A stretch of 62,091 nt of DNA from contig PBDS01000030.1 in assembly GCA_002718155.1 (NCBI GenBank), positions 9,660 through 71,750 on the forward strand, given 5' to 3'. Below are positions 1 through 8,747 of this stretch, one piece after another. Within the stretch, counting starts at the first letter, position 1; every line of letters begins with the position of its first letter. The stretch is from Pseudomonadota bacterium (lineage in GTDB: Bacteria; Pseudomonadota; Gammaproteobacteria; Arenicellales; UBA868). Both the position numbers and the translations under genes were made by a program. The notes beneath the pieces were generated by a model. It was given only the letters and a program-made list of their open reading frames with translations, did no database searches and was not told where the DNA came from.

Positions 1-564
1 CTCGACTGATTCAGCGACGGTGCGCACGATAAATCCGCCGACCACTGGGTTCAGCCGCATCGCATCGTTCAGGACCTGCCGAAGCCTGTCACGCTCCTCG
101 GGGTTCTGTATACGCTGAGAGACACCCAGATGATCAGAGCCCGGCAACAACACAAGATGGCGCGAGGGCAGTGAAAGCTGGGTCGTTAGCCGGGCACCCT
201 TGCTGCCTATAGGGTCTTTGACCACCTGCACCACCAGCTCCTGACCCTCGTGTGTCAACCGGACAATGTCGGGGGGGGCGGACGACACGTTCTGACGGGT
301 ATCGCCTTTTTCTGCAGGAAGGTTTTTCTCGCCGCGCTGTGCGACCATGTCTGAGGTATGCAGGAACGCGGTCCGCTGCAGCCCGATATCGACGAAAACA
401 GCCTGCATCCCGGGCAACACCCTGACAACCCGGCCCTTGTAAATGTTCCCGACAAACCCGCGATGGCTGGTGCGCTCTACATGCACCTCCTGCAGGCTCC
501 CATTCTCTAGGACGGCGACACGCGTCTCCTGCGGCGTCACATTGACCAGCAACTCTTCACTCAT
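1..564 (-). CDS. rng: Ribonuclease G (RNase E/G family), N-terminal part, truncated by window edge
   Basis: Reverse-strand translation from ATG at 564: MSEELLVNVTPQETRVAVLENGSLQEVHVERTSHRGFVGNIYKGRVVRVLPGMQAVFVDIGLQRTAFLH...; S1-like RNase E/G N-terminus; followed by maf as in many gammaproteobacteria. Confidence 0.92.
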   Translation of the reverse strand, partial: MSEELLVNVTPQETRVAVLENGSLQEVHVERTSHRGFVGNIYKGRVVRVLPGMQAVFVDIGLQRTAFLHTSDMVAQRGEKNLPAEKGDTRQNVSSAPPDIVRLTHEGQELVVQVVKDPIGSKGARLTTQLSLPSRHLVLLPGSDHLGVSQRIQNPEERDRLRQVLNDAMRLNPVVGGFIVRTVAESVE

Positions 565-1171
565 CTTGACCTTCCTGTGACCAGACCGAGCAAATCAGGC
601 CGGACCGGCGCAGCAAGCTGCAGGTCTCATACAGCGGCAGCCCGACAATCCCAGAATAACTACCCGAGATATACCGGACGAAAGAAGCACCGATCCCCTG
701 TATGGCGTAGGCCCCCGCCTTACCGAAGGGCTCACCGGTGTCACAATAGGCCTCGATTTGATGGCTGGCCAGCGTGGCAAATGTTACCGTACTGACGACG
801 GCTTCAGCCTGGGTCCCCCGATCAGTCAGCAGAGCGATCCCGGTGACGACCTGGTGGCTACAGCCCGACAACCGGGTCAGCATCGAGATCGCCTCTGACC
901 GGGAACGTGGTTTACCCAGAATCTTCTGGCCGGCGACAACGATGGTATCGGCCGCCAACACCGGTGCTACTTCTGACGCATTCTCCCTTATCTCGTTGCG
1001 GGCGGTGTGCGCTTTCGCCAGTGCAAGGCGTTTCACCAATGGTAATGGCGCCTCGCCTGGCTGGACCGATTCATCCAGATCCACAGCCTGAACCCAGAAA
1101 GGTACACCGATCTGTCGTAACAACGCCTTGCGTCTGGGGGACGCCGATGCGAGGCAGATACAGCCTGTCAT
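557..1171 (-). CDS. maf: Maf-like nucleoside triphosphate pyrophosphatase
   Basis: ICLASASPRRKALLRQIGVPF and AADTIV motifs; adjacent to rng. Confidence 0.93.
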   Translation of the reverse strand: MTGCICLASASPRRKALLRQIGVPFWVQAVDLDESVQPGEAPLPLVKRLALAKAHTARNEIRENASEVAPVLAADTIVVAGQKILGKPRSRSEAISMLTRLSGCSHQVVTGIALLTDRGTQAEAVVSTVTFATLASHQIEAYCDTGEPFGKAGAYAIQGIGASFVRYISGSYSGIVGLPLYETCSLLRRSGLICSVWSQEGQDE

Positions 1172-1665
1172 GGTGCTTCCTTCTTGCCGGGCCGGTTCCC
1201 TCGGTGGTAAGGCAGCCCGGTCAGAATACTGACCATTCTATAGACCTGCTCGGCAACGACCACCCTTACCAGCGGGTGAGCCAAGGTCAATGCGGACAGT
1301 GACCAGCACTCATCGGCCTGCGACAGGGCCTGTTCAGAGAGCCCATCCGGCCCGCCAACCAGCAGTGACACGTCCTGGGATTCGTCGATCCAACGACCCA
1401 GCTTTAAGGACAAGGTCTCGCTGTCAAACTGTCGACCACGGGGGTCGAGTGCAATCACTCGACTGCCGGAGGGCACGCAAGCAAGCAGTTTGTTGCCTTC
1501 TTCGCGAATCAGTTGCCCGATATCCGCGTTTCGAGTACGCCGACCGGCATCAACTTCGACAAGTTCGAGTTTCAGGGATCCACGGAGCCGCCGAGCATAC
1601 TCGTTGTAACCGTCGTTTACCCATCCCGGCATGCGGCGGCCGACAGCAATCAGCAGCAGCCGCAT
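1168..1665 (-). CDS. rlmH: 23S rRNA (pseudouridine1915-N3)-methyltransferase RlmH
   Basis: MRLLLIAVGRRMPGWVNDGYNEYARRL...LVGGPDG...LTLAHPLVRVVVAEQVYRM. Confidence 0.95.
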   Translation of the reverse strand: MRLLLIAVGRRMPGWVNDGYNEYARRLRGSLKLELVEVDAGRRTRNADIGQLIREEGNKLLACVPSGSRVIALDPRGRQFDSETLSLKLGRWIDESQDVSLLVGGPDGLSEQALSQADECWSLSALTLAHPLVRVVVAEQVYRMVSILTGLPYHRGNRPGKKEAP

Positions 1666-1669
1666 AGGG

Positions 1670-2065
1670 TTAGCTGTCGGACTGGCCTTCGCGTTTCAAC
1701 TGGACCATCCGGCCGAGACGATCATCCCATAGGCTTTCCAGATCATAAAAGCCTCGAGCATCAGGCAACATCAGGTGAACCACAACGTCACCATAATCCA
1801 GCAGGACCCAGTCACCCGTCAATTCGCCTTCGCTACTGATCGGTGCGATTTGGTGGCGTTTGACCTGGGATCGAACACCCTCGGCCAGCGCCAGCACGTG
1901 CCGACTCGAGGTCCCGCTGGCCAGCACCATCCAGTCGGTGATATCCGTCAGGGCGCGGACATCCAGCTCGCGAATATCTCTGGCCTTGGCATCTTCAAGC
2001 GCAGTTACAACCGCTTGTTTTAGCTGAGTGACACTCAATGGGGAACCTTCAGCCGCCGTAGCCAT
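1670..2065 (-). CDS. rsfS: Ribosomal silencing factor RsfS
   Basis: ALEDAKARDIRELDVRALTDITDWMVLASGTSSRHV; start chosen at MATAAEG (ORF extends to 2116). Confidence 0.93.
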   Translation of the reverse strand: MATAAEGSPLSVTQLKQAVVTALEDAKARDIRELDVRALTDITDWMVLASGTSSRHVLALAEGVRSQVKRHQIAPISSEGELTGDWVLLDYGDVVVHLMLPDARGFYDLESLWDDRLGRMVQLKREGQSDS

Positions 2066-2678
2066 ATAGTCTATTGTCCTCGATGTATTGCTGAACACCT
2101 GCCGGCAGGTCTTCACCTACAGGAAGCCCGGTGCGCAACCTGTCACGAAGCACGGTGGATGAAATGTCGACATCCGGCACTTCGACGGGCAGGATACGGC
2201 CGGCCGGTCGGCAGATCAGCTGTTTGGGGTGATCACTGAGCGCACGGGTCCACCAGTCTGGGAGCGGCTCACCCGGCATCTGCCAGCCGGGTCTTTGCAT
2301 CAGTGCCATGTGGGCAAGTTCAAGCAGCTCCGACCAGCGGTGCCACTGCGGCAGTGTCAGGAAAGCGTCCAACCCCAGGATCAGACACAGCGGCACGCGA
2401 GGGTATTCCGAACGCAGCTCTTCCAGGGTCAGCACAGTATAGGACGGTCCGGAGCGGATGATTTCTCGCTCATCAAGTTCGAAACCGGGGAAGCTTTGGA
2501 CGGCGATTCGCACCATCTCCAGCCGTTGCTGGGGCGCTGCCACTGGCTTGTCGCGAAGCAGGGGCATGAATGTTGGTATAAACAGCACTTTATCCATTGG
2601 CAGACGATTCCTGACCGCAGCAACGGTGCGCAAGTGCCCCTGGTGTACCGGGTCAAATGTCCCTCCGAAGACACCCAC
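2049..2678 (-). CDS. nadD: Nicotinate-nucleotide adenylyltransferase
   Basis: MGVFGGTFDPVHQGHLR nucleotidyltransferase motif; ISSTVLRDRL. Confidence 0.95.
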   Translation of the reverse strand: MGVFGGTFDPVHQGHLRTVAAVRNRLPMDKVLFIPTFMPLLRDKPVAAPQQRLEMVRIAVQSFPGFELDEREIIRSGPSYTVLTLEELRSEYPRVPLCLILGLDAFLTLPQWHRWSELLELAHMALMQRPGWQMPGEPLPDWWTRALSDHPKQLICRPAGRILPVEVPDVDISSTVLRDRLRTGLPVGEDLPAGVQQYIEDNRLYGYGG

Positions 2679-2724
2679 GATTGAGCTCGCACCTTCTGTG
2701 GCGATGGTAGCACTCCGAAACAGA

Positions 2725-4005
2725 TCAGGGTCGCACGCTGCCGGTACCGAACACGATAAACTTGCGCGTGGTCAGCCCCTCCAGGCCCACTGGACCGCGC
2801 ACATGGAGTTTGTCCGTGCTGATACCGATTTCTGCGCCAAGACCATATTCGAATCCGTCGGCAAACTGTGTGGAGGCATTGACCATAACCGAACTGGAAT
2901 CGACCTCCCGCAGGAATCGGCGACTGGTTTCAAGATCTTCGGTCACTACGGCATCAGTGTGACTGGACCCGTAGCGCTCGATGTGCGCGATGGCCTCGTC
3001 CACGCCCTTGACGGTTCTCACAGCCAGTATCGGCGCCAAGAACTCCGTACTCCAATCTGCTTCCCTGGCTGGAATTGCCTGGGGTAGCAGTTCACGTGTG
3101 CGTTCGCAGGCGCGGATTTCCACCCCCGCCTCGCTGTACATCGATCCAAGCCGCTCAAGCACAGTCTCCGCAATGCCTTCGGCGAGCAACAGCGTTTCCA
3201 TCGCCCCACAGACACCATAACGCCGGCACTTGGCGTTGAACGCGATAGCGATCGCCTTGTCGATATCCGCAGCGCCATCGATATACACGTGGCAGTTACC
3301 GTCAAGGTGTTTGATGACGGGAATCATCGACTCCCGGCTGACGCGTTCGATCAGACTGCGACCACCGCGCGGAACAATCACATCTACGTACTCCGACAAT
3401 TTCAGAAGTTCCCCCACGACCGACCGGTCTGTATTGTCAAAGACCTGGATACAGCCTTCCGGCAGTCCTGCATGAGACAGGCCCTGCTGAAGAATACCGG
3501 CGATCGCTAGATTGGAATGAATGGCTTCCGACCCACCGCGAAGTATTGCGGCATTACCGGACTTCAGGCACAAGCCCCCTGCGTCAGCCGTAACATTGGG
3601 TCGGGACTCATAAATGATACCGATAACCCCCAGCGGCACGCGCATTCGGCCCACTTCGATCCCGGAAGGTCGTTGAGTCAGTCCGCTGACCTCACCGACC
3701 GGATCAGGCAACGCGGCAACCTGGCATAACCCTTCAGCCATGGCGGCGATACGGGCAGGTGTCAACTCCAGCCGGTCCAGCAACGCGTCGCTAAGACCAC
3801 TGCTTTCCCCCGCCACCATGTCCGACCGGTTCGCTGCAAGGATCTGAGCCTTGCCATCGGCTGTGCCCTTGGCCATCGCCTGCAGCGCTTCGTTCTTCTG
3901 CCGGGTCGGCGCAGTCGCCAGTATTCTGGCAGCGTCGCGAGCCACAACGCCAAAATCGTGCACATAAGTTGAAATATCACTCGTAATTTTGACCACTTCT
4001 GTCAT
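2725..4005 (-). CDS. proA: Gamma-glutamyl phosphate reductase
   Basis: [33 protein letters not shown]; full-length 426 aa. Confidence 0.95.
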   Translation of the reverse strand: MTEVVKITSDISTYVHDFGVVARDAARILATAPTRQKNEALQAMAKGTADGKAQILAANRSDMVAGESSGLSDALLDRLELTPARIAAMAEGLCQVAALPDPVGEVSGLTQRPSGIEVGRMRVPLGVIGIIYESRPNVTADAGGLCLKSGNAAILRGGSEAIHSNLAIAGILQQGLSHAGLPEGCIQVFDNTDRSVVGELLKLSEYVDVIVPRGGRSLIERVSRESMIPVIKHLDGNCHVYIDGAADIDKAIAIAFNAKCRRYGVCGAMETLLLAEGIAETVLERLGSMYSEAGVEIRACERTRELLPQAIPAREADWSTEFLAPILAVRTVKGVDEAIAHIERYGSSHTDAVVTEDLETSRRFLREVDSSSVMVNASTQFADGFEYGLGAEIGISTDKLHVRGPVGLEGLTTRKFIVFGTGSVRP

Positions 4006-4017
4006 TTTTTCAATATC

Positions 4018-5055
4018 TTATGAGATGATCCTCGAAAGTGTAGTTATACCACAAACAGACAACACAACCCGCTCCAACTCGACCCAGGCATCCCCGGCGG
4101 ATGTGCCTCGTCCTTTCAGAACCCGATCCACACCCGACAAACAGCCTAGCAGGCTCGACCAGTAGGATCCGGGGTGGTGCTTCAGTGCCAAATTGACACA
4201 GGCCTCCCGGCTGCGCCAGACCTGATGGCTGCGAAACACGGCTGATCGTGATTCACCAGATTGAAGCGCTTTGGCGATGGCGGCCATGCTGCGCGCCTCC
4301 CGGGCCAGAGCCCAGACCACCAGTACCGCTTCGGTTCCCTCGCGCCTGAGGGCGGTCAGAATCCGCAACGCTCTCCCGGCATCTGTGCCCAGGGCAGCAT
4401 CGACCAGATTGTATACACTGAATCGGGCCTGATCTTCGGTCAGGGCTTCAAGGCGCTCCTCGTCCAGTTCAGCACTCTCATCAAGCAGCACGGCCAGTTT
4501 TCGGATCTCCTGCGCCGCCGCCATCAGATTACCTTCGGCGTAATAGGCCAACTGGTCCACAGCTCCACGGGTTACGCTGATTCCAAGACCCCGAAAGCGT
4601 TGCTGAATCCATTCGGGCAGCTGGTCAGCCGAAAGGGATCGTGCCTCTACGACGACACCTTTTTTCTCTATACCCTTGAACCACTTTGTGGCCTGCGCCC
4701 GTTTGTCGATCCGCCCGGTGAGCAAAACAAGGGTGGTGTCTGTTCCACAGTGCTGTAAAAAATCAAGCAACGCCTTTGAACCCATCTCACCCGGCTTGCC
4801 GGTAGGCAGGCGGACTTCGATCAGCTGGTGGTTCGCAAAAAGTGACTGGGAGCGAGCACTCGCAATCAACTCGGACCAGTCAAGATCGACCCCTGCGGTG
4901 AACCGAAGCACTTCAGCCACCCCGTGGCTGCGCACTTGCTGGCGGATTTGATCAGCTGCTTCTTCAAGCAACAGTGGCTCACTCCCGAACAGAAGATAGC
5001 TACTCGCTAAACCTTTGCCCAGATGCGCAGCAAGTGCTGGTGGGGCAACCCGCAA
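4018..5055 (-). CDS. holA: DNA polymerase III subunit delta
   Basis: YLLFGSEPLLLEEAADQIR; gene order leuS-lptE-holA. Confidence 0.9.
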   Translation of the reverse strand: MRVAPPALAAHLGKGLASSYLLFGSEPLLLEEAADQIRQQVRSHGVAEVLRFTAGVDLDWSELIASARSQSLFANHQLIEVRLPTGKPGEMGSKALLDFLQHCGTDTTLVLLTGRIDKRAQATKWFKGIEKKGVVVEARSLSADQLPEWIQQRFRGLGISVTRGAVDQLAYYAEGNLMAAAQEIRKLAVLLDESAELDEERLEALTEDQARFSVYNLVDAALGTDAGRALRILTALRREGTEAVLVVWALAREARSMAAIAKALQSGESRSAVFRSHQVWRSREACVNLALKHHPGSYWSSLLGCLSGVDRVLKGRGTSAGDAWVELERVVLSVCGITTLSRIIS

Positions 5056-5058
5056 AAC

Positions 5059-5652
5059 TCAGCTACCGGCAACCTGCAGCTGCGGGCTGACCAACGCGAA
5101 TCGTCTCGCCCGGATCGGGGAATATGAAACGCTGCCCAGGCGGCGCACCATCTGTCGCACGATGTCGTCGATCATGGTCTTTGTCAGTGCACTTTCTTCA
5201 GCTTCTTTCTGCAGTACCTGGGTGCTCTGGTAGGTAAGATTACGCTTCAAACCGACCTGTGCGTTCTCTACCAGTACCTTACCCGAGCGGTTCACGACTC
5301 GGTAAGAAACTTTGTAAGTCAGCAGATAACCCGTCGCTACCCCCCGGCTGTCGATAGAGATGACCTTGCGGTCAAATTCGACTGCAATCAGATCTATGAT
5401 GGCAGTTGCTTTCGAGGGGTCTTTGGTCGGCACCAGGCCGCTTTGCTGCAACCCGGCATTCAGAGCATTCACGAACTGACTGTCTTTCCCGTTCACGTAG
5501 GGCACTGCCAGAAGCGGGGAAAATTCGATCTGCCCACGCAGGTGAAATCCGCAACCGCTCAAAAGCATTGTCAACAACAAAGACAAAAGCAGTCGATGCG
5601 TCAATGTCTTACCTCGACCACAGAGTGAGACGGGGAAATCTGTAGGTACCAT
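5059..5652 (-). CDS. lptE: LPS-assembly lipoprotein LptE
   Basis: Signal peptide with lipobox LLLTMLLSGCGFHLRG; position between leuS and holA; start chosen at MVPTDFP (ORF to 5718). Confidence 0.88.
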   Translation of the reverse strand: MVPTDFPVSLCGRGKTLTHRLLLSLLLTMLLSGCGFHLRGQIEFSPLLAVPYVNGKDSQFVNALNAGLQQSGLVPTKDPSKATAIIDLIAVEFDRKVISIDSRGVATGYLLTYKVSYRVVNRSGKVLVENAQVGLKRNLTYQSTQVLQKEAEESALTKTMIDDIVRQMVRRLGSVSYSPIRARRFALVSPQLQVAGS

Positions 5653-5680
5653 TATACTGTCTGGATGCTGGTCCAAGCCG

Positions 5681-8275
5681 TTAGACGACGATGTTGACCA
5701 GCTTGCCCGGCACCACAATAAAGCGTCGGATCGTTGACTCTGCTAGGTGACGGCTAATCTTTCCATCGGCTAACACCAGTGCACGAATCAGCAACTCATC
5801 CGCCTGCACAGGCACCTCAATCTGGCCACGCAGTTTACCGTTGACCTGAACCGCCAGCGTCTGATGAGCCGCTGCCAGAGCGTCATTGTCAACTTCGGGC
5901 CAGGGTGCATCGAGTAACGCCTCTCGCCTACCAATGCTCTGCCACAAGTAGTGACTAAGGTGGGGTACGATCGGAGCCAGTACCCTGATCAGAATGTCCA
6001 GTGCTTCATACAGAGCACTACGGCGGCTAGTGCTGTCGCGGGGATCGAAACGGTCCAGGGTGTTGAACAGCTCCATACAAGCAGCCACCACGGTGTTGAA
6101 CTGATAGCGCGCCATGTCACGGTTGACCCTGGCTAGCACGGTGTAAAGCTGTCGACGAAACTGCTGGGTTTCATCATCACGTTCGTCATCCGATCTTTCC
6201 TCTGGCACTGACAACAGCGCTTCTCGATGACGATGGACCAGCGCCCAGAGGCGTCGCAGAAATCGCAGCGAACCTGCCACGGCATCGTCCTTCCACTCAA
6301 GCGCCTGCTCGGGCGGTGAAGCAAACATCGCAAAAAGGCGAACGGTGTCAGCACCGTAACGATCTATCATCTGCTGGGGGTCGACCCCGTTGTTCTTTGA
6401 CTTGGACATGGTGGTCCAGCCAGTAGGGGTAACCTCACTGCCGTCGTGCTGCCAAGTCGCCCTAATGATCTTGCCTTTATCGTCGCGCTCGACTGACACG
6501 TCGTCTGGTCTCACCCAGGTCCTGCCCGATTCTTCGCTGTCATGGTAATAGGCCTCGGCAAGAACCATTCCCTGGCACAACAACCTCGTGGCGGGTTCAT
6601 CACTGTTGACGATACCCGCGTCACGCATCAGCTTGTGCCAGAACCGGAAGTACAACAGGTGCATGACGGCGTGCTCAATGCCACCGATATAGTGATCAAC
6701 CGGCAACCAGTAGTCTGCTCGTTCATCGAGCATGCTCTGTGCACCAGGCGTACAGTACCTGGCGTAGTACCAACTGGATTCCACGAATGTGTCGAAGGTG
6801 TCTGTCTCGCGTTCGGCCGCACGACCACACTCCGGACAGCCCGTACGTCGCCACTCGGGATCCGCTTTGATCGGCGACTGTACTCCCATGAAGGTCACAT
6901 CCTCTGGCAACAGAACGGGCAGCGCCTCGTCCGGGACCGGCACTACACCACAGTGATCACAGTGCACCACAGGAATCGGGCACCCCCAGTAGCGCTGCCT
7001 CGAGACTCCCCAGTCCCTGATCCGGTAATTGACCTGACGTCGACCAATGTCAAGGCTTTCAACGTAGTCGGCAATACGCTCAAACGCCGAGTCGTAGTCA
7101 AGACCTGTAAATTCGCCGGAATTGACAGTGACGGTTTCGTCCTTCTCAACCCAGGCCACAGCCCTGACGTCAACTGCAGCACCGCCGGCAGGCGCTATGA
7201 CCTGCCGGATCGGCAGACCGTAACGGGTGGCAAACATGTGATCTCTTTGGTCGTGCGCAGGTACAGCCATGATGGCGCCGGTGCCATAACCGATGAGCAC
7301 GAAGTTCGCTACCCAGATTGGAATTCGCTCGCCACTCAATGGGTTGACTGCGTCGATGCCGAGCGGCTCGCCCTTTTTCTCCATGGTCTCCAGGTCAGCC
7401 TCACTGACACCACCGGCCCGGCAGGCCTCGATAAACCGCGCAACAGTGGAATCATCAGCCGCCGCAACCCTGGCAAGGGGATGATCTGCCGACACCGCCA
7501 TGAACGTCGCGCCAAAGATAGTGTCTGGCCGGGTGGTGAATATTTTCAGCGGTTCACCGCCGTCAGCGAGCGCAAAATCGACTTCCAGACCGATCGAGCG
7601 GCCGATCCAGTTCCGCTGCATGGTCTTGACCGACTCCGGCCAACCGTCAAGCTGATCCAGTTCTGACAGCAATTCATCAGCGTAGGCAGTGATGCGGATG
7701 AACCACTGTGGGATTTCCCGCTTTTCAACCACTGCACCGGAACGCCAACCCTTACCGTCAACAACCTGTTCGTTGGCAAGTACCGTCTGGTCTATAGGGT
7801 CCCAATTGACAACGGCGTTCTTTCTGTATGCCAGACCCTTTTCAAGCAAGCGGTTGAAGAACCACTGCTCCCAGCGGTAATACTCGGGCCGGCAGGTCGT
7901 GAGCTCCCGGGTCCAATCGTAGGCAAATCCCATACGTTTGAACTGCCCACGCATGTGCTCGATGTTCTGATACGTCCATTCGGCAGGTGGCACAGCCCGT
8001 TGAATGGCCGCGTTTTCGGCAGGCAAACCGAAGGCGTCCCAGCCCATCGGCTGCAACACATTGCAGCCCAGCATCCGCTGATAGCGGCTCATGACATCGC
8101 CGATGGTGTAGTTACGCACATGTCCCATGTGCAAGTGCCCCGACGGATAGGGCAACATTGAAAGACAGTAGAACTTTCTGCGGCTCGGGTCTTCTGTGAC
8201 CTCAAAGCTGTGGTTGCGCTGCCAGAACGCCTGGGCCTCCTGCTCGACCCGTTGCGGGTCGTACCGTTCCTCCAT
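5681..8275 (-). CDS. leuS: Leucyl-tRNA synthetase
   Basis: MLPYPSGHLHMGHVRNYTIGDV and MSKSKNNGVDP motifs; start chosen at MEERYDPQRVE. Confidence 0.96.
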   Translation of the reverse strand: MEERYDPQRVEQEAQAFWQRNHSFEVTEDPSRRKFYCLSMLPYPSGHLHMGHVRNYTIGDVMSRYQRMLGCNVLQPMGWDAFGLPAENAAIQRAVPPAEWTYQNIEHMRGQFKRMGFAYDWTRELTTCRPEYYRWEQWFFNRLLEKGLAYRKNAVVNWDPIDQTVLANEQVVDGKGWRSGAVVEKREIPQWFIRITAYADELLSELDQLDGWPESVKTMQRNWIGRSIGLEVDFALADGGEPLKIFTTRPDTIFGATFMAVSADHPLARVAAADDSTVARFIEACRAGGVSEADLETMEKKGEPLGIDAVNPLSGERIPIWVANFVLIGYGTGAIMAVPAHDQRDHMFATRYGLPIRQVIAPAGGAAVDVRAVAWVEKDETVTVNSGEFTGLDYDSAFERIADYVESLDIGRRQVNYRIRDWGVSRQRYWGCPIPVVHCDHCGVVPVPDEALPVLLPEDVTFMGVQSPIKADPEWRRTGCPECGRAAERETDTFDTFVESSWYYARYCTPGAQSMLDERADYWLPVDHYIGGIEHAVMHLLYFRFWHKLMRDAGIVNSDEPATRLLCQGMVLAEAYYHDSEESGRTWVRPDDVSVERDDKGKIIRATWQHDGSEVTPTGWTTMSKSKNNGVDPQQMIDRYGADTVRLFAMFASPPEQALEWKDDAVAGSLRFLRRLWALVHRHREALLSVPEERSDDERDDETQQFRRQLYTVLARVNRDMARYQFNTVVAACMELFNTLDRFDPRDSTSRRSALYEALDILIRVLAPIVPHLSHYLWQSIGRREALLDAPWPEVDNDALAAAHQTLAVQVNGKLRGQIEVPVQADELLIRALVLADGKISRHLAESTIRRFIVVPGKLVNIVV

Positions 8276-8321
8276 CGGTCGAATCATTCCTTGGGCAGAA
8301 AGCGCAGTGCCGAAATACTGC

Positions 8322-8630
8322 TCAAAATTCTTCTTCCGAGGGTATCTGTTCACCCGGGCAAGGCCAGTCGCAGAAAGGGAATGGGCGTTGATCCGTGTTC
8401 CAGGTCAGGTACTGAAGAGCGCTGAAGCAAAACCGGTTGAGATCTGCAGTGAAGCGTTTAAGCCGAGGGTTGACCGTTCCCCGAAAAACCACCATGACAA
8501 ACTGAAACACCAGGCTGACGCCGATCAGGATCTTGACAAGATAGAACACCAGGCCGAAGTAAACGAGCATCAACAACAGACGCAACCAGGTTTCACCGGT
8601 TCGAAATATCACCTGCCCCTGATCACTCAT
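8322..8630 (-). CDS. DUF4389-like small membrane protein
   Basis: MSDQGQVIFRTGETWLRLLLMLVYFGLVFYLVKILIGVSLVFQF...NTDQRPFPFCDWP; hydrophobic segment and PFPFxDWP C-terminal motif. Confidence 0.7.
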   Translation of the reverse strand: MSDQGQVIFRTGETWLRLLLMLVYFGLVFYLVKILIGVSLVFQFVMVVFRGTVNPRLKRFTADLNRFCFSALQYLTWNTDQRPFPFCDWPCPGEQIPSEEEF

Positions 8631-8747
8631 GTTTTAGATCACCCGATCGCTGGTTTGCAATATTCAAGGAACATTCAAGCCGATTTTACTATATTGGCCG
8701 GAAACGACACCGCTAAAGTGCCAACCCCAACCAGTCGACTGAACGTA

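Noticed and set aside
271-278. G8 homopolymer inside rng (possible phase variation)
   Set aside because: rng is a housekeeping gene and the frame is intact across the tract; more likely incidental
6542-7666. 374-aa plus-strand ORF
   Set aside because: Lies entirely antisense to leuS, which has strong family motifs; long shadow ORFs are common opposite GC-rich genes
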